This document shows positions 36,143-48,189 of a stretch of 64,000 bases of DNA, one piece after another. Location of the stretch: NCBI GenBank assembly GCA_947462335.1, contig OX381707.1, positions 63,589,773 to 63,653,772 of the forward strand, written 5' to 3'. The notes beneath the pieces are model-generated. The model had not been told where the DNA came from, searched no databases, and saw only the letters and a program-made list of their open reading frames with translations. The stretch is from Harmothoe impar (lineage: Eukaryota; Annelida; Polychaeta; Phyllodocida; Polynoidae). The first letter of the stretch is position 1. Each line of letters opens with the position of its first letter. A program made the translations under genes and the position numbers.

Positions 36143-37749
36143 TGCACCAGGACAAAAATGTCCTAGGGGGACAAGTCTGGACAACTCTCTTTCACTATGG
36201 CTAATGGTTACTGCGTGTACATGTATTATGTAAGAAAGGTCTATAGCTTTAGGTGCGTTGATTCAAACGTGTATACATGCTTGATAAAATAGTGCAAGAG
36301 CCACTATAATATTATCTATATATATGAACCAACGGCAGACTCTGGCAGAATGTAACAGTAATTGCACTACATGATAAATCATGGTGCTTTTGACTGATGA
36401 CTGCTCACGTTACCAATAATATTATTATGGTCTTTGCAGGGAGGAGCATGCTTCCACATAGAGTCAGATAGAGGAGGGATATGTCTCCATAATGTTGTGC
36501 TGCGGAAATATTATAAGACATGGGAAGAATTGGGGGAAATAGACTTGGAGATGTATATAATAAGATATTACATGTGAATTGATATGAGATGTCTTTATTG
36601 TTAAACTGCATAACTATGAGCATTTAGGGAATTACAAAATCTTGAACTGATGATGTGGGAAATGTGGTGCATTATACAACAATAAGCCCCCAAAGGTATG
36701 TCCGTCCAATCTGATAAAGACTTTCTAAAAGGCACCAGTTATGTGTTTGAGAACCAATCCATAATCATGACACATATATGTCAGGTGCTGTATCGGAAGT
36801 TGTATAATTCCGGAACTGCACATCCTTAAGGTTACGCAGTGTCGGAATTCTTACATGGTGCAACCGTTCTGGAATTGCACAGGGCTTCTGTCATTAGAAG
36901 GAGGGATAAACATGGACCTTTGAACTTCAAGTTGTATCTCTTCCCAGTGACCAGCACCTTCCCTACCCGTTTGCTATTCTATACATATACATGTACAGAC
37001 ACTTTAATAGTTACGTAGTAGGCCATACATTGGCACTCTCACGCTCAAGTCCCCCCCCCCCCCGCCCACTCCTCCCCCTTGCGCAATTTAATAGGACAAA
37101 TAATCTGACCAAAATGTCCCTACATTGCGCAAGTGGCATATACAATATTTTATAATATTGTATTGCTATCAGTATTAGACAACACGTGATTCTGCCATCT
37201 TAAAGCTTGATCGTCATGGTTGAAGTGAGGCCAAAAGCACTTTTGGATATAGTTCAGTTATCATTCACAAGAGGGCTCTTAAGGGCTGGGAGCTCAGGTC
37301 TCACAGGCACAAGATAGGGTAAATATGTTGTAGCTGGACAATGCTCATGGTCCCCTGTCCAAACACTGCTGCCCTCTGGTGGAACTGTTATTTTAGTCTA
37401 TGTATGGAAAATGCTGAACTTATTCCCTGACGGCCCAGCTTTAAATCATAGCTTCCACTGCTCAACTGCTAGTGTCCTTTCCAGTATACCTCATGACGGT
37501 CAATCCGTTGGCCAAAATGGGGAAATGGATCCTGACACCCAGAGAGTCTGTGGTGACCAGTTCACTGATAAAAGGAGAGGTACAGGGGCCCAGTGTAGCT
37601 TACATAACAGGTTGATGTAAGAGATGGGCAAGATAGGCCGCTGTGCCGAACGAACTAGACTGTTTCCTTTTTGATACTGCTATGTGGAAAGTTGCCAAAA
37701 AAAACTAATTATATGGATTGACGGAACTAGCACTTGTTGTCCAATTGCA
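36143..37749. mobile_element. Candidate 1.6-kb insertion in block II
   Basis: Block III runs directly from TTTGCTGGTCAT to GACAACATGCC, while block II has about 1.6 kb between these words. The insert tips, TGCACCAGGACAA and inverted TGCAATTGGACAA, agree at 10 of 13 positions. The interior has no recognised gene and includes a C-rich run near 37050. The insertion itself is well supported; the element type is not. Confidence 0.45.
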
Positions 37750-40276
37750 CTGACAACATACCCAGACAGCATCAAATGACTTCAATACTATACATTGTTG
37801 ACAGCTGACACGGTGAGCGTGTGCAGGCCTTGTGCTGCTGATGCTGATTGACAGTGCCATGCAATATTACAGATTCCAGTAGACCTATCCACAATCAAAG
37901 TGGAGACATAGTTAGGACCATACTCATTAATGAAGTAAAAGTAAGTGAGCTGCAATGCTGTATCTGACCATGATGTATAAACAGATTTAATGTAGTAGCA
38001 TAAATTGATCACTAACATTGTAATTGGGCAGTTTCTGAATTGATTATATTCTAAATGAGTGAAAAACCTCATGTGAGGCATATAGCATTATCACAAGGGA
38101 ATATACTGTAAGGTACAATAGTTAGCACCTTATTACATGTACCCTCATATAACTATAAAATGCCACCATTACACAGCTATAATAACAACTGGATGAAGCA
38201 TTTCCCTTTTTCACTTCTTATACTATGGGCAGTTGCTGTGGGTCTGCCCATGGATATTCATCCTGTGCTCTGCTTGTGGTGCTATACCGGCAGTGACATC
38301 TGCTGGCGAGGTAAATTTCCCCTACATACAATGTTGAAAATTGAATAGTCACTAATAGTACAGGAACTTTAGGTTTTTACCTGGAATTAAATACCATAAA
38401 GCTGAAAATCGCAGGAATGATTGGTTTTGGTATTGTTATCACTGTACTAAAAGTCCTGGAGTATCCTATGTGGGCTTCCGTCAAAAAACTGCCAAATCCA
38501 ATATGGCCGCCAGATAATCAGAATCTCATCTCCTATGACAACAATATTTATCCTAGAAGAATATAAACCTTACCTACCCCCCGTAAAATGGGTCCAAGGA
38601 ATCCATTGGTTTGTTGCTAGGACAAGTGGTTGCTTAGCAACAGCAGGTTTGCCTAGCAAACCGGGGTTAAACCCATCTCCTATGACAACAATATTCATCT
38701 TAGAAGAATACAAACCTTACCTACTCCTCTAAAATAGGTGCAAGGAATCCACTGGTGTCATTGGTTTGTTGCTAGGACAAGCAGTTTCTTAGCAACAGCA
38801 GGCTTACCTAGCAACCTGGGCTTAAAAGCAAATATCTACAGCGAGACCCCCATGGTGCCATTCAGGAAGAACCTGCAGGTATCACATAGCCCCACTATAT
38901 CAACTCTAAGGAACAGATTGCTAATATTGCTTTAGTTTAGACCTCTAGTTGCTTAGCATCATTACTTTCAAACACATAATTGCCTAGCAACTCACATTTC
39001 ACTTTTTTTGTGGTTGAATTCCATGCAGATTGAGATGTTTTAATATCATTTAGAATTAATATTGAACATTCTAACAGCACCAAGTGGAAAAATAAAAATA
39101 ATGATGTCATTAATAATTGTGGGAGTTGCTTAGCAATAGGTTAACTGTTACTGATGTTGGTTAGCCTTACCTAGCCATCCTCTTACAAATCATAGGCCTA
39201 ACAATATAATACAAAATGCTGGACACTATCCAATTTACCACAAAGGCATTTATAAAATACAGAATAATTGAACATCTACTCTTAAACTACCTCATGAGGA
39301 TACACCCAATAACTTCTGTGTTCTTGGTCAATTTGTACTTGTCCTCATGGCGATTCCACCCATAAGCCTCTTACATGCCAAGGGGCATGCAACAGAACCA
39401 CTAGGTTAGACAGTCTTATCATATTTGTAGAGTTTACTTTGAAGACTTCTCATAGTGCACTTTCCGTTTGTCTCTGAATGCTATATGCAGAAATGAAGGC
39501 TATTATACCATTCCATATACAGCACACTAAGTCATATTACTGTATTCCTCATTATCAGCTGAAATAACTCTTGTCTCACAAAACAATCTGTGTAGAGAGT
39601 GACAGAAGCGTCAGTGAATGGAGCCTATCGGACAGCTACCTCTCACCCTGCTCTGTGCTTGATAAGACTATTGTGGCCTCCCTTATAACTGTCTGTACAA
39701 AATGAGAAGAAAAAGGGGGTTGTAATTACTTCATGTATACAAGGAATAGCCCCCTAACCATATATTACCTTCTATTACACTGTAAATTGTAGTAGAATAT
39801 ACTGAACTTGTATAGGATTTGCATGACTGGGTACATATTTGGTCTCATGTGACGTCACTCTGATCTTCTTTATTACTGGTTTAAGTACATGATGCCCATT
39901 TTTATAGTGTGCAAGTCAGAATATTGCTAATCAATACTATCGATAGAAGGCCACATGAAATCACGCTGGTCTTTTCCTTTAACCCGAGAGAATATGTTAG
40001 CAAGGAGTGATAAGCTACACTTTCATTTCTATCCCAGGATTATCTTATAATATAAGGAAAGGCAGAATGAAAATTGATCTGGGGACCCATGGTGTTGCTA
40101 GGCAAATAAAGAAATATAATCAAGGTTGCTAAGCAAGCACACATGTTAGCAAGAATTGAATGGAAAAGAAAGAGATTAATGACATGATTGGTATCCTCAC
40201 TGTCCCTTTTGAGGGGATCGCTGTATTGATATTGCATTAGGAACAAGTTAGACCTATGTTGCTAGGCAACGATATA

Positions 40277-40990
40277 CAGTAAAATCTCGTTATAAGGAGC
40301 ACCTTTCGGCAAGGCAAATTTGCTCCTTATAACCAACCTTCCTTGTAACCGATTTTGGTCATATATACAGTGCACAATATTTTATAACATTATATAACCT
40401 AAGGCTCCTTACTATGGCATAACGTTATATAAAGTTTTAAAACGTTATTCTGACAAAAAATAATGTTTTTGTTAGCTGAGCAACACCCCAACACTATAGT
40501 GACACAGAGGGGAGGGGAGGGGTGAGTAGACGCCCCACACCTCCCCCAAAGTTGCCCACCACCCCTACCCCTAGTGTGAGTGCATCTCTTGTGTAGTGTA
40601 GGGACGCCTACCTACTGTCAGGGCTTCCCTGTGTAGTGTAGGGACACCTGCCTACTGCCAGGGCTTCCCTGTGTAGTGTAGGGATGCCTGCCTACTGCCA
40701 GGGCTTCCCTGTGTAGTGTAGGGACGCCTGCCTACTGCCAGGGATTCCCTGTGTAGTGTAGGGACGCCTACCTACTGCCAGGGCTTCCCTGTGTATTGTG
40801 GAAGTTTGTTGTAAAAATAACCTATTCATGCTCAGAAAGTGCTCCTTATAAACGATTTTTCATGGGAATTGCTCATTCTAGCAGGGTTTTTCAAGTATAG
40901 AAATGTATGAGAAAGAAAGTGGCAGAGCAAATCTACTCCTTATAACCGTCTGATCCTTATATCCGTCCTCCTTATAACGAGATTCTTCTG
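40277..40990. mobile_element. pogo/Tigger-like non-autonomous element
   Basis: 714 bp between TA dinucleotides (40275-40276, 40991-40992). The tips CAGTAAAATCTCGTTATAAG and inverted CAGAAGAATCTCGTTATAAG match the general form of pogo/Tigger (Tc1/mariner superfamily) ends. Further CTCCTTATAA(C) words lie inside both ends. No transposase is present; the middle is a 40-bp minisatellite. It is nested in the 38356-42019 element. Confidence 0.75.
40589..40800 (+). repeat. 40-bp minisatellite
   Basis: GTGTAGTGTA occurs at 40591, 40631, 40671, 40711 and 40751, with a degenerate copy at 40791, an exact 40-bp period. Units differ at one to three positions. The array fills the middle of the pogo-like element. 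Confidence 0.95.
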
Positions 40991-41046
40991 TAATTGAAAG
41001 TAACATTGCTAAGCAACTAGAGGACGCACTTGGGGAAGAAGCTGTG

Positions 41047-41370
41047 GAGTCACTAGAAGGCCCATTCTGTGCGTAATCTTAAAAAGCCCACTTTTCCCGT
41101 AATCTTAATAACAAAACTCCACTTTTCCTGTAATCTTTAATCTTAAAAAGCCCACTTTTCCCGTAATCTTAATAACAAAACTCCACTTTTCCCGTAATCT
41201 TAATAACAAAACTCAATCTAGTCCTAATAGGGGGGCTCTGCCCCCCAACCCCCCTTCTTCTTTTCCTTTTTTTTCCTTCTTTAATAATGGTGAGTACTAT
41301 TAAGACTTTAAGATTACGCCAGAAGTGGTGATTTAAGATAACACACAGAATGGGTGGCGTCTAGTGACTC
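41047..41370. mobile_element. GAGTCACTAG-ended nested element
   Basis: GAGTCACTAG (41047-41056) and CTAGTGACTC (41361-41370) are the tips. Next to them come inverted CCCATTCTGTG words. Inside are tandem CCCACTTTTCCCGTAATCTT units (about 41085-41220) and GGGGGGCTCTGCCCCCCAA, as in the repeat near 5460. Confidence 0.65.
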
Positions 41371-41404
41371 TGCAAGTTCGTCCCTTGTTGCCTACAGGAA
41401 CTAG

Positions 41405-41735
41405 CAATACCAATTGATTCATTGGAGTTAATTTAGTATAGGGATGGGTGATGTCAGGATCTTCCTGAATGTTGTAGTGGGGTTTTGCTGTAGATGCTTG
41501 CTTCTAAGCCCAGTTTGCTATACAAACCTGAGTTGCTAAGCAATTATATGGTTGGAAGTGATATTGTTAACCAACTAGAGGTCCTAGCCATACCAATTGA
41601 TTCATTGGGGTTCATTTAGCTGGGGTGAGTGATGTAAGGATCTTCCTAAATGGAGCATTGGGGTTTTGCCGTAGATGCTTGCTTCTAAGCCCAGTTTGCT
41701 ATGCAAACCTGCTATTGCTAAGCAACCACTTGTCC
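41405..41735. repeat. Two tandem ~175-bp units in the right arm
   Basis: Both units contain ATACCAATTGATTCATTGG, GATCTTCCTAAATG (or CTGAATG), TAGATGCTTGCTTCTAAGCC and TTGCTAAGCAA. They mirror the two tandem units of the left arm at 38520-38870. Confidence 0.8.
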
Positions 41736-43189
41736 TAGTAATTAACCAATGACACCAGTGGATTCCTTGTACCCAATTTAGGGGGGGTAGGTAAGGTTTA
41801 AATTATTCTAGGAGTGATTTTGTCATTATTGGAGATGAGATTCTGATTATTTGGCGGCCATATTGGATTTGGCCCGTTTTTCAATGGAAGCCCACATAGG
41901 ACACTCCAGGACTTTTAGGAGGTCAAACCTAATATAATGACAAGCCATTCCTGAAATTTTCAGCTTTATGGTATTTAATTCCAGGTTTGGGTTAGAATTC
42001 ATCTAAAGTTCCTGTACTATAAACACAGACATTCTGCCCATATTGATCACCTTTCAAAATTCATTTCAATCAAGCATGAAAAAATGAACATTATTATAAT
42101 TGCTGATTTTATCAGCAATATACTCAATCCCATCTGGACAAACAGCATCTAAACTGGTTGAATTGAAGATTAAATACATTTTTTTAGCATAGTTAGAAAG
42201 ATAGTGGGAGTGTCCTTATTTAATCATCAAGTGGCACTAATCAATTTCCAGATCATTTCTCATATATCTCCTGATTAGGTTACATTACAGCACCCTCCCT
42301 CTCTGAGATTAATTGCTCTTACTATAACATCAGTCTTCACTGATGATGAAGCTATGAGTAGGTATCCTTCTCTGGTAGCTGATGATGGTTCATTATAGTT
42401 CTGACTTTAATCATAACCCAGACCCATTACTGCTGCTTCCAATTAATTCTCTGTTGAGGCATTCAATTTATTTAGTCACTGATGAACCTATGATTATAAC
42501 ATACATGAAATATAGAAACACAGATAATCTACATCATATCTTAGCACTGAGGACAGTCATTAATCTGTGTTCTAGTAATGCAGTAAGCTAGGAATAACTT
42601 CCTTACATAATAAGCTAGTAATAACTTCCTTACATAATAAATAAACTTAAATACACATTCATCATATTTCTCATTGATTGGTGAAGAGCTTTTTTATTGG
42701 CCTAATATTTGTGCACAGTTGAGACCCCCAAGGTAAAACTCAATCATAAAATTGAGTTCTCCAACTTTCCACTTTCCACTTTAAGTTTCTGAGAACTGGC
42801 TCCTTGAATATGTGTGGGCACTGTCCAATATCGACAAATGCTAATACCTCTCAGTGGGGAACTATACGAGTGCTCCTTTGTGTTTATTTCGGGCATTCCG
42901 AGGTGGAATCTATGTTTTAAAATTGAAGTCATTAGCTTTCAAAAGAGGTATGAAAGATGGAGATATCCCTTCTAGTTTGAGAGAAATTGTTTCATGAACC
43001 TGGGATGGTGCTACCCTTGCCAAACAGCCAATAGGCTCTATCACTTGTTGTTTTAATTGTATTCCTTTATCTAATTATCCTGATTTTGCAAAATTTCACT
43101 TATTACCTAACCTATTTTTTTATTTTTTTTATCCTAAATCTTGATATAGAAATGATATTTACATTATGATTTCAGTGTAGTAACCCCTA

Positions 43190-43437
43190 TGAATTTCTCT
43201 ATTGATTGGAATTCATTCCTATTCTATTTGGAAGGAGATTGTGGTTGCCATGGCAACACATTTTAGAAAGAAAGCCTTATTTAGGCCTCATATTGGCTGC
43301 AAAACGTTCCATTTACATTCCAAATATGGAAGGATTGCCCCAAAATAGAAGGTTTTGGAGAAAACCATCATTTTCTGTGTGTAAAAAATCACCTTAGAGC
43401 AAATTTTAGCCCATTTTCACAGTTATGGTCATTGTGT
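43190..43437. repeat. Repeat X, left part
   Basis: Diverged match to 48190-48470. Both have an 'ATTTGGAA' start, a GTTGCCATGGCAAC-type palindrome (43244-43257 here), CATTCCAAATATGGAA, and end at a GCCCCCTAGT/GCCCTCTGGT word. Its continuation appears to lie at 47157-47215, on the other side of the 3.7-kb inverted repeat. Confidence 0.55.
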
Positions 43438-43799
43438 TGCCCCCTAGTAAAGGATTATATAGGGTAGGATGTCCGACTCGGTAGATTCCCATGTTATAGC
43501 CCCCCCCCTACCCCCCCCCCCCCCCATGAAAGTGGGCAACTTTGTGTGCTCACTATTGAAAACTATGGAGAATAGGGGGTTTTATGTGGTTCTTTTGAGT
43601 CTTTATTACAGTGATACCAAATGAAAAGAAGGGGTTTTCTAGACCAACAAATCCTGCTGAATCCAAATTTTGTGGCCTTGATTCCCAGAAACTGACCAAA
43701 TCCACTCAAAAATGATGTTTGATGATGCAAAGTTTTAAGAGAATGTACAAAATAATGTTGAAAATGTTTGGGACATTATCTATATATAAACCTGTCAAT

Positions 43800-46700
43800 C
43801 AAAATCAGTACCTCAATCTACATATTCAAAATTGGCCTATCCCTCAATCTATCAGGCATTCCTCCTGTGTATCACTCTACCTATCCTGCACACTGCCTAT
43901 CCCTCAGCCTACCTATCCCTCAAGTTACCTATCCCTTGAATTCGAACCTTCTCTTGGATTAGCTCATCCCTCCAAAAGCTTAAAGGCTAAAGCCTATCCC
44001 TCTCCTTGCTACTCCTGCCCACTTTCTATGCCTACCTATCACTGAGTCTACCTATCCCCAATCTGCCTATCACCCAGCCTACCTATCCCTCATTGCGACT
44101 ATCCCTCACTCTGCCTTATGCCCATCTGCTAAACATAACATTCCTCACCATGTCCACTTTGATTTGTACCTATCCTCAATTTTCCTATCACCCTGCCTAC
44201 CTATCCCTCAATGTGAATATCCCTCACTCTGCCTATCCCTCATTTTTCATCTACACTCAATTTATCTAGTCCCACATGGAGCTCAACATAACATGTCTAC
44301 TATTTCTATGTATAAGTTAAATTGTCTATCATCTAGTCAACCTATCCTTCATTGTGCCTATCCTGGCATATCCCTCATGCTGAACCTACACATCCCTCAG
44401 ACTCCCTAGCCCCCATGGCATTTACATATCCCCACCTTGCAAGATACTCTCCATACCTATCTCTCACACTGGTTATTACACACACTACCTATCCCTCTCA
44501 GACTTCATTTTGCTGAATACCTATCCCTCATGTTATGACTAGCCCTTATTCTGCCTATCCCTCATACTCCCTATAACCTTTTACCTATCTAAGGTCTCCC
44601 AGCCTTCCTTTTTCCCAATGTACCTACAATATTCCTTAGTAAACACACACCTAAGGTACCTATCCCACAGTGTACATGCACATGTACCTTCATCTACCTA
44701 TCACTCATGCTTCATATAATTGAGTCTACCTATATCCTCAGAGTGCCTATCCTTCATGCCTTTCATGTTTTTATGTGAAGCCCTTAATGTATACATCTAT
44801 ACTACATGTTGCATATCCCTGCCCCTGACATTTCCTCTATCCTCCTATCACCCATGGCCGATATAGTTATATAGATAGATATGTCCATCGACTACAGGAT
44901 ATGCATCATGGGTAGCAGGTAGATTGTTAGATAAGTACCACAATGGATGATATTCAGTGCAGGATAGGTAGCATGGGTGATATGAAAATATAGTTATACT
45001 AGGTAGATATAGTTATGCTATCTGCTGATGGGTAAATAGAGAAATGGGTAAAATGAAGAATATACAGAATGTGCGATATGCAGCATGGGGGATCGGAAGA
45101 TAGAGAGCTAGAGAGCTAGAGTGAGCAAGTAGGATAGATAAAGTGAAAGCTAGGCATCTTAAGGGCAGGAAAGGTCAAGCATAGATCTAGATAAGCACGA
45201 ATATTTAAGAGGCTAAGGGCTATGCACAGAGACATGAGAGATATGTAGGCTGAAGGATAGGCACAGAGAGGGACAGGCATAATTTATAAGAGGCAGACTG
45301 AGAAATAGAAAGAAAAAACAGAACACAAGGTGAGGGATATGTATACGGCGGGTTAGGCACACTGAGGGATATACAGCAACAACATGAAGGATAGGCATCA
45401 TGAGGGATAGGTAGGCTCAATGATATGGCACCAGTGTAATAAACGAGACTTTGTTCTTTATAATACTGATAGATTATTAAGTAAAGAACAAAAGTCGACA
45501 CAGTACAAGTGTACAGGTTGCGAATCAAAGGTTTATTCAGTAACCTAGACAGGCAAAGCTATATCAGTGCGAACTCCCTATAGAGTTCGGAGCAGGTCAG
45601 TAGCCTCGTAGCCGATATGATCGCAGGGCCTTTGTCCAAGCTGGATCCAAAGTGACCGACGAGTCCTATCGGATGCTGGGTATATATATAGGCAGCCAGC
45701 CTGCGCGCGCACGCGCAGACCGGAAGCCCATAGCGACCTCTGTCCATACCCCAAGCCCGACACAGGTGCTACCACCTGCTGTCGGGCTGAAGGGTTCGGA
45801 CTGAGTTTGCAACACAGCATCCAACAGAACCCGCCATATAAACCCCGTCTAACCCTAGCCCCTACACTTGAATGATAGGTAGATGGAGGTATATGTGCAA
45901 GTAAACTGTAGGATAGATACCTTAGGGGTATGTTGACTAAGGAATGGTCACCATAGGTAACAGTAAAAAGTTATAGGGAGCATGAGGGAGAGGCAAATTG
46001 AGGGACAGTCATAGAGGGCATGAGGGATAGGTATTCAGGAAGATGAAGTGTGAAAAGAATAGGTAGTATGTGTCTAATAAGTAGTTTAAGAGATAGGTAT
46101 GGAGAGTATCTTTCAAGGTGGGGATATGTAAAAGCCATGGGGCTAGGGAGTCTGAGGGATGTGTAGTTTAGACATGAGGGATATGCCAGCATAGGCATAA
46201 TGAAGGAGAGGTATACTGGGTGATAGGAAAATTAACTTATCCATAAAAATTGTAGGCCTGTTATCTTTAGTAGATATGATCAGATAAACAGAAAAAGTAA
46301 TGCAAGTTAAACATGAGGGATAGGCAGTGTGAGAGATCGTCACATTGAGGGATAGGTAGGCTGGGTGATAGGAAAATTGAGGATAGGTACAATCATAGTG
46401 GACATGGTGAGGAATGTTATGTTTAGCAGATGGGCATAGTTAAAAATATGGATAAGGCTGATAAAATATAGCAAATAGGCAGAGTGAGGGATAGTCACAA
46501 TGAGGGATAGGTAGGCTGGGTGATAGGCAGATTGGGGATAGGTAGACTCAGTGATAGGTAGGCACAGAAAGTGGGCAGGAGTAGCAAGGAGAGGGATAGG
46601 CTTTAGCCTTTAAGCTTTTGGAGGGATCAGCTAATCCAAGAGAAGGTTCGAATTCAAGGGATAAGTAACTTGAGGGATAGGTAGGCTGAGGGATAGGCAG

Positions 46701-46800
46701 TGTGCAGGATAGGTAGAGTGATACATAGGAAGAATGCCTGTCAGATTAAGGGATAGGCCAATTTTGAATAGGTAGATTGAGGTACTGATTTTGTTTGACA
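43800..46800. repeat. Degenerate TATCCCTC / GAGGGATA satellite
   Basis: Dozens of imperfect units of about 14-22 bases with core CCTATCCCTCA up to about 44870 and TGAGGGATAGG from about 44900 to 46750. They are loosely spaced and degenerate. The apparent reading frames rich in Pro, Ser, Leu and Tyr in this interval are this repeat. Confidence 0.85.
45435..45866 (-). mobile_element. Probable solo LTR
   Basis: 432 bp with TGTA...TACA ends, more GC-rich than the surrounding satellite. Read on the minus strand it begins TGTAGGGGCTAGGG, has a TATATATATA box near 45685 and an AATAAA signal near 45530, and ends TTATTACA, giving a U3-R-U5 order. Minus-strand sequence just past the end reads CTGGTGCCA, which could be a primer-binding-site remnant. 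A matching 5-bp duplication was not found. AATGATA occurs close to both sides but is also a satellite word. Confidence 0.45.
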
Positions 46801-48189
46801 GGTTTATATATAGATAATGTCCCAAATATTTTCAACATTATTTTGTACATTCTCTTAAAACTTTGCATCATCAAACATCATTTTTGAGTGGATTTGGTCA
46901 ATTTTTGGGAATCGAGACCACAAAATTTGGATTCAGCAGGATTTTTTGGTCTAGAAAGCCCCTTTTTTTCATTTGGTATCATTCTAATAAAGACTCAAAA
47001 GAACCACATAAAACCCACTATTCTCCATAGTTTTCAATAGTGAGCACACAAGGTCGCCCACTTTCATAGGGGGTAGATGGGCCTAGAGGGGGGTGGCTTG
47101 TCACACTATACCCATAGGCGAAGCTCTAAGTCAGACCTCCTACCCTATACGCTTCTTGCCCTGGTGGGCAAACCCTAGTATTAAAAATCCCTCCTGGATG
47201 TACCTTTCTCCTCAGCTGCCTCAGAATATCTTTTATAGAATATGACATTTTAATATCTGAACTGTTTGTGGATTTGAAAGGGGAAAAGAATGAATTCTAC
47301 TTTCTGATTGTTTGAAACTGAGGATTTTGTCTTGTGTAATCACACTGGCTTTTCTGAGATTATGGTCTCCTGTTTAAAAAGTGTTCAAAGTTTCAGCCAT
47401 CTTGATATTAAGAGCCACATTTCCATTAGTTGACCACAGATGAAACTCAAAACAGTTCATTCTGACATGTGTCCATGCAAACTTTTATTATCTTAAAAGT
47501 GTTATTGCTACTTTTTAGAACAGAACTCTCCAATACAGTATGTAGGCCCAATATGGGATGTTTATCCAATAGTCTTAGGTTGTTCCTATCAGGGATTATT
47601 CAGGCCCAGGCTAATTTAAGACATATACCATTCTGACCCAGCTTAAAAACTGGGCAGGCTTATAGATATTTTGGGCCCGGCTCATAGAAGGGGAAATGTG
47701 AAGTGGATGCATGTCCTGTACTTGCAAGGCTAATCAGATAAATAACCCCTTCTGTGTGAGAAATGAATATAGATGTGTAATTTTGAGATCACTTACTTTC
47801 AACTTAATTGACGTACCCTAATCAACAATCACTTTGATTTGGCAAAACATTGCTTTCGGCCTATCAGACACCAAAAAAGTTGTTACCAAGAAGGTCATAT
47901 GTGGCCAGGTGCAGGAATACGTGCCTCCAGGGTGGAAATGGCTTTTCAAAGTTTATGTTACAGGCTTTAAAATGAGATATCTTGAGCTAAATTATCCCAA
48001 GTACTTTTGCTGTAACTGCTTGCCAAACCGGGGTTGGTGTGTACAACTGAAAATGGCAAATAAGCTCTAAATCCACTCTATCCTATTATGAATGCTAATT
48101 ATGTAAAAAATACAGTTTTGTTGAAAAATAACCAAAGACATCTAATGTTTTTATCATAAAATTGGTTCTAGAGGGAATTTCTGAGGTAT

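Larger units (their letters stand above)
38356..42019. mobile_element. 3.66-kb inverted-repeat element with TAA target duplication
   Basis: TAGTACAGGAACTTTAG (38356-38372) and its perfect complement (42003-42019) are the outer tips of arms of about 600 bp (to roughly 39000 and from roughly 41400). TAA abuts both ends (38353-38355, 42020-42022). Block III shows the unoccupied site at about 59270 (TCGCTACACACAGAG). The arms hold ATATGGCCGCCAGATAATCA, tandem ~180-bp units, and repeated GTTGCTTAGCAAC palindromes. The interior has no transposase frame but carries other elements at 40277-40990 and 41047-41370. The target size fits PIF/Harbinger-like integration, but the foldback-like arms are unusual. 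Confidence 0.75.
30570..42640. repeat. Paralogous block II
   Basis: Colinear with block III. 30570-30900 matches 47225-47535; 31015-31075 matches 47555-47600; 34030-34240 matches 47710-47900; 34300-34740 matches 48590-48900 plus 49110-49160; 34820-35150 matches 49165-49440; 35315-35640 matches 58425-58700; 35940-36140 matches 58700-58925; 37750-38350 matches 58930-59280; 42020-42540 matches 59290-60020. The gaps correspond to insertions unique to one block, several with target duplications. I see no intact gene in either copy. Confidence 0.75.
43437..47165. mobile_element. 3.7-kb foldback-like inverted repeat with minisatellite arms
   Basis: The outer arms of about 400 bp (43450-43860 and 46740-47150) are strongly similar in inverted orientation: CTATATATAAACCTGTC against GACAGGTTTATATATAG, and CATCATTTTTGAGTGGATTT on the right against its complement on the left. 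The inner arms are degenerate arrays of CTACCTATCCCTCA on the left and TGAGGGATAGGTAG on the right; orientation flips near 44870. A 432-bp LTR-like insert interrupts the right arm. Long inverted repeats made of short tandem units are the known architecture of Drosophila FB and sea-urchin TU elements. No transposase frame is evident; small frames here are translations of the satellite. Confidence 0.75.

Noticed and set aside
40589..40800. CRISPR-like regular 40-bp periodicity
   Set aside because: The whole unit is conserved, with no variable spacers, and it lies inside a TA-flanked transposon in a eukaryotic context. It is a minisatellite.
43719..44409. Several overlapping frames rich in Pro, Tyr, Ser and Leu
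   Set aside because: They are translations of the CCTATCCCTCA satellite. Mirror frames occur on the opposite strand in the other arm.
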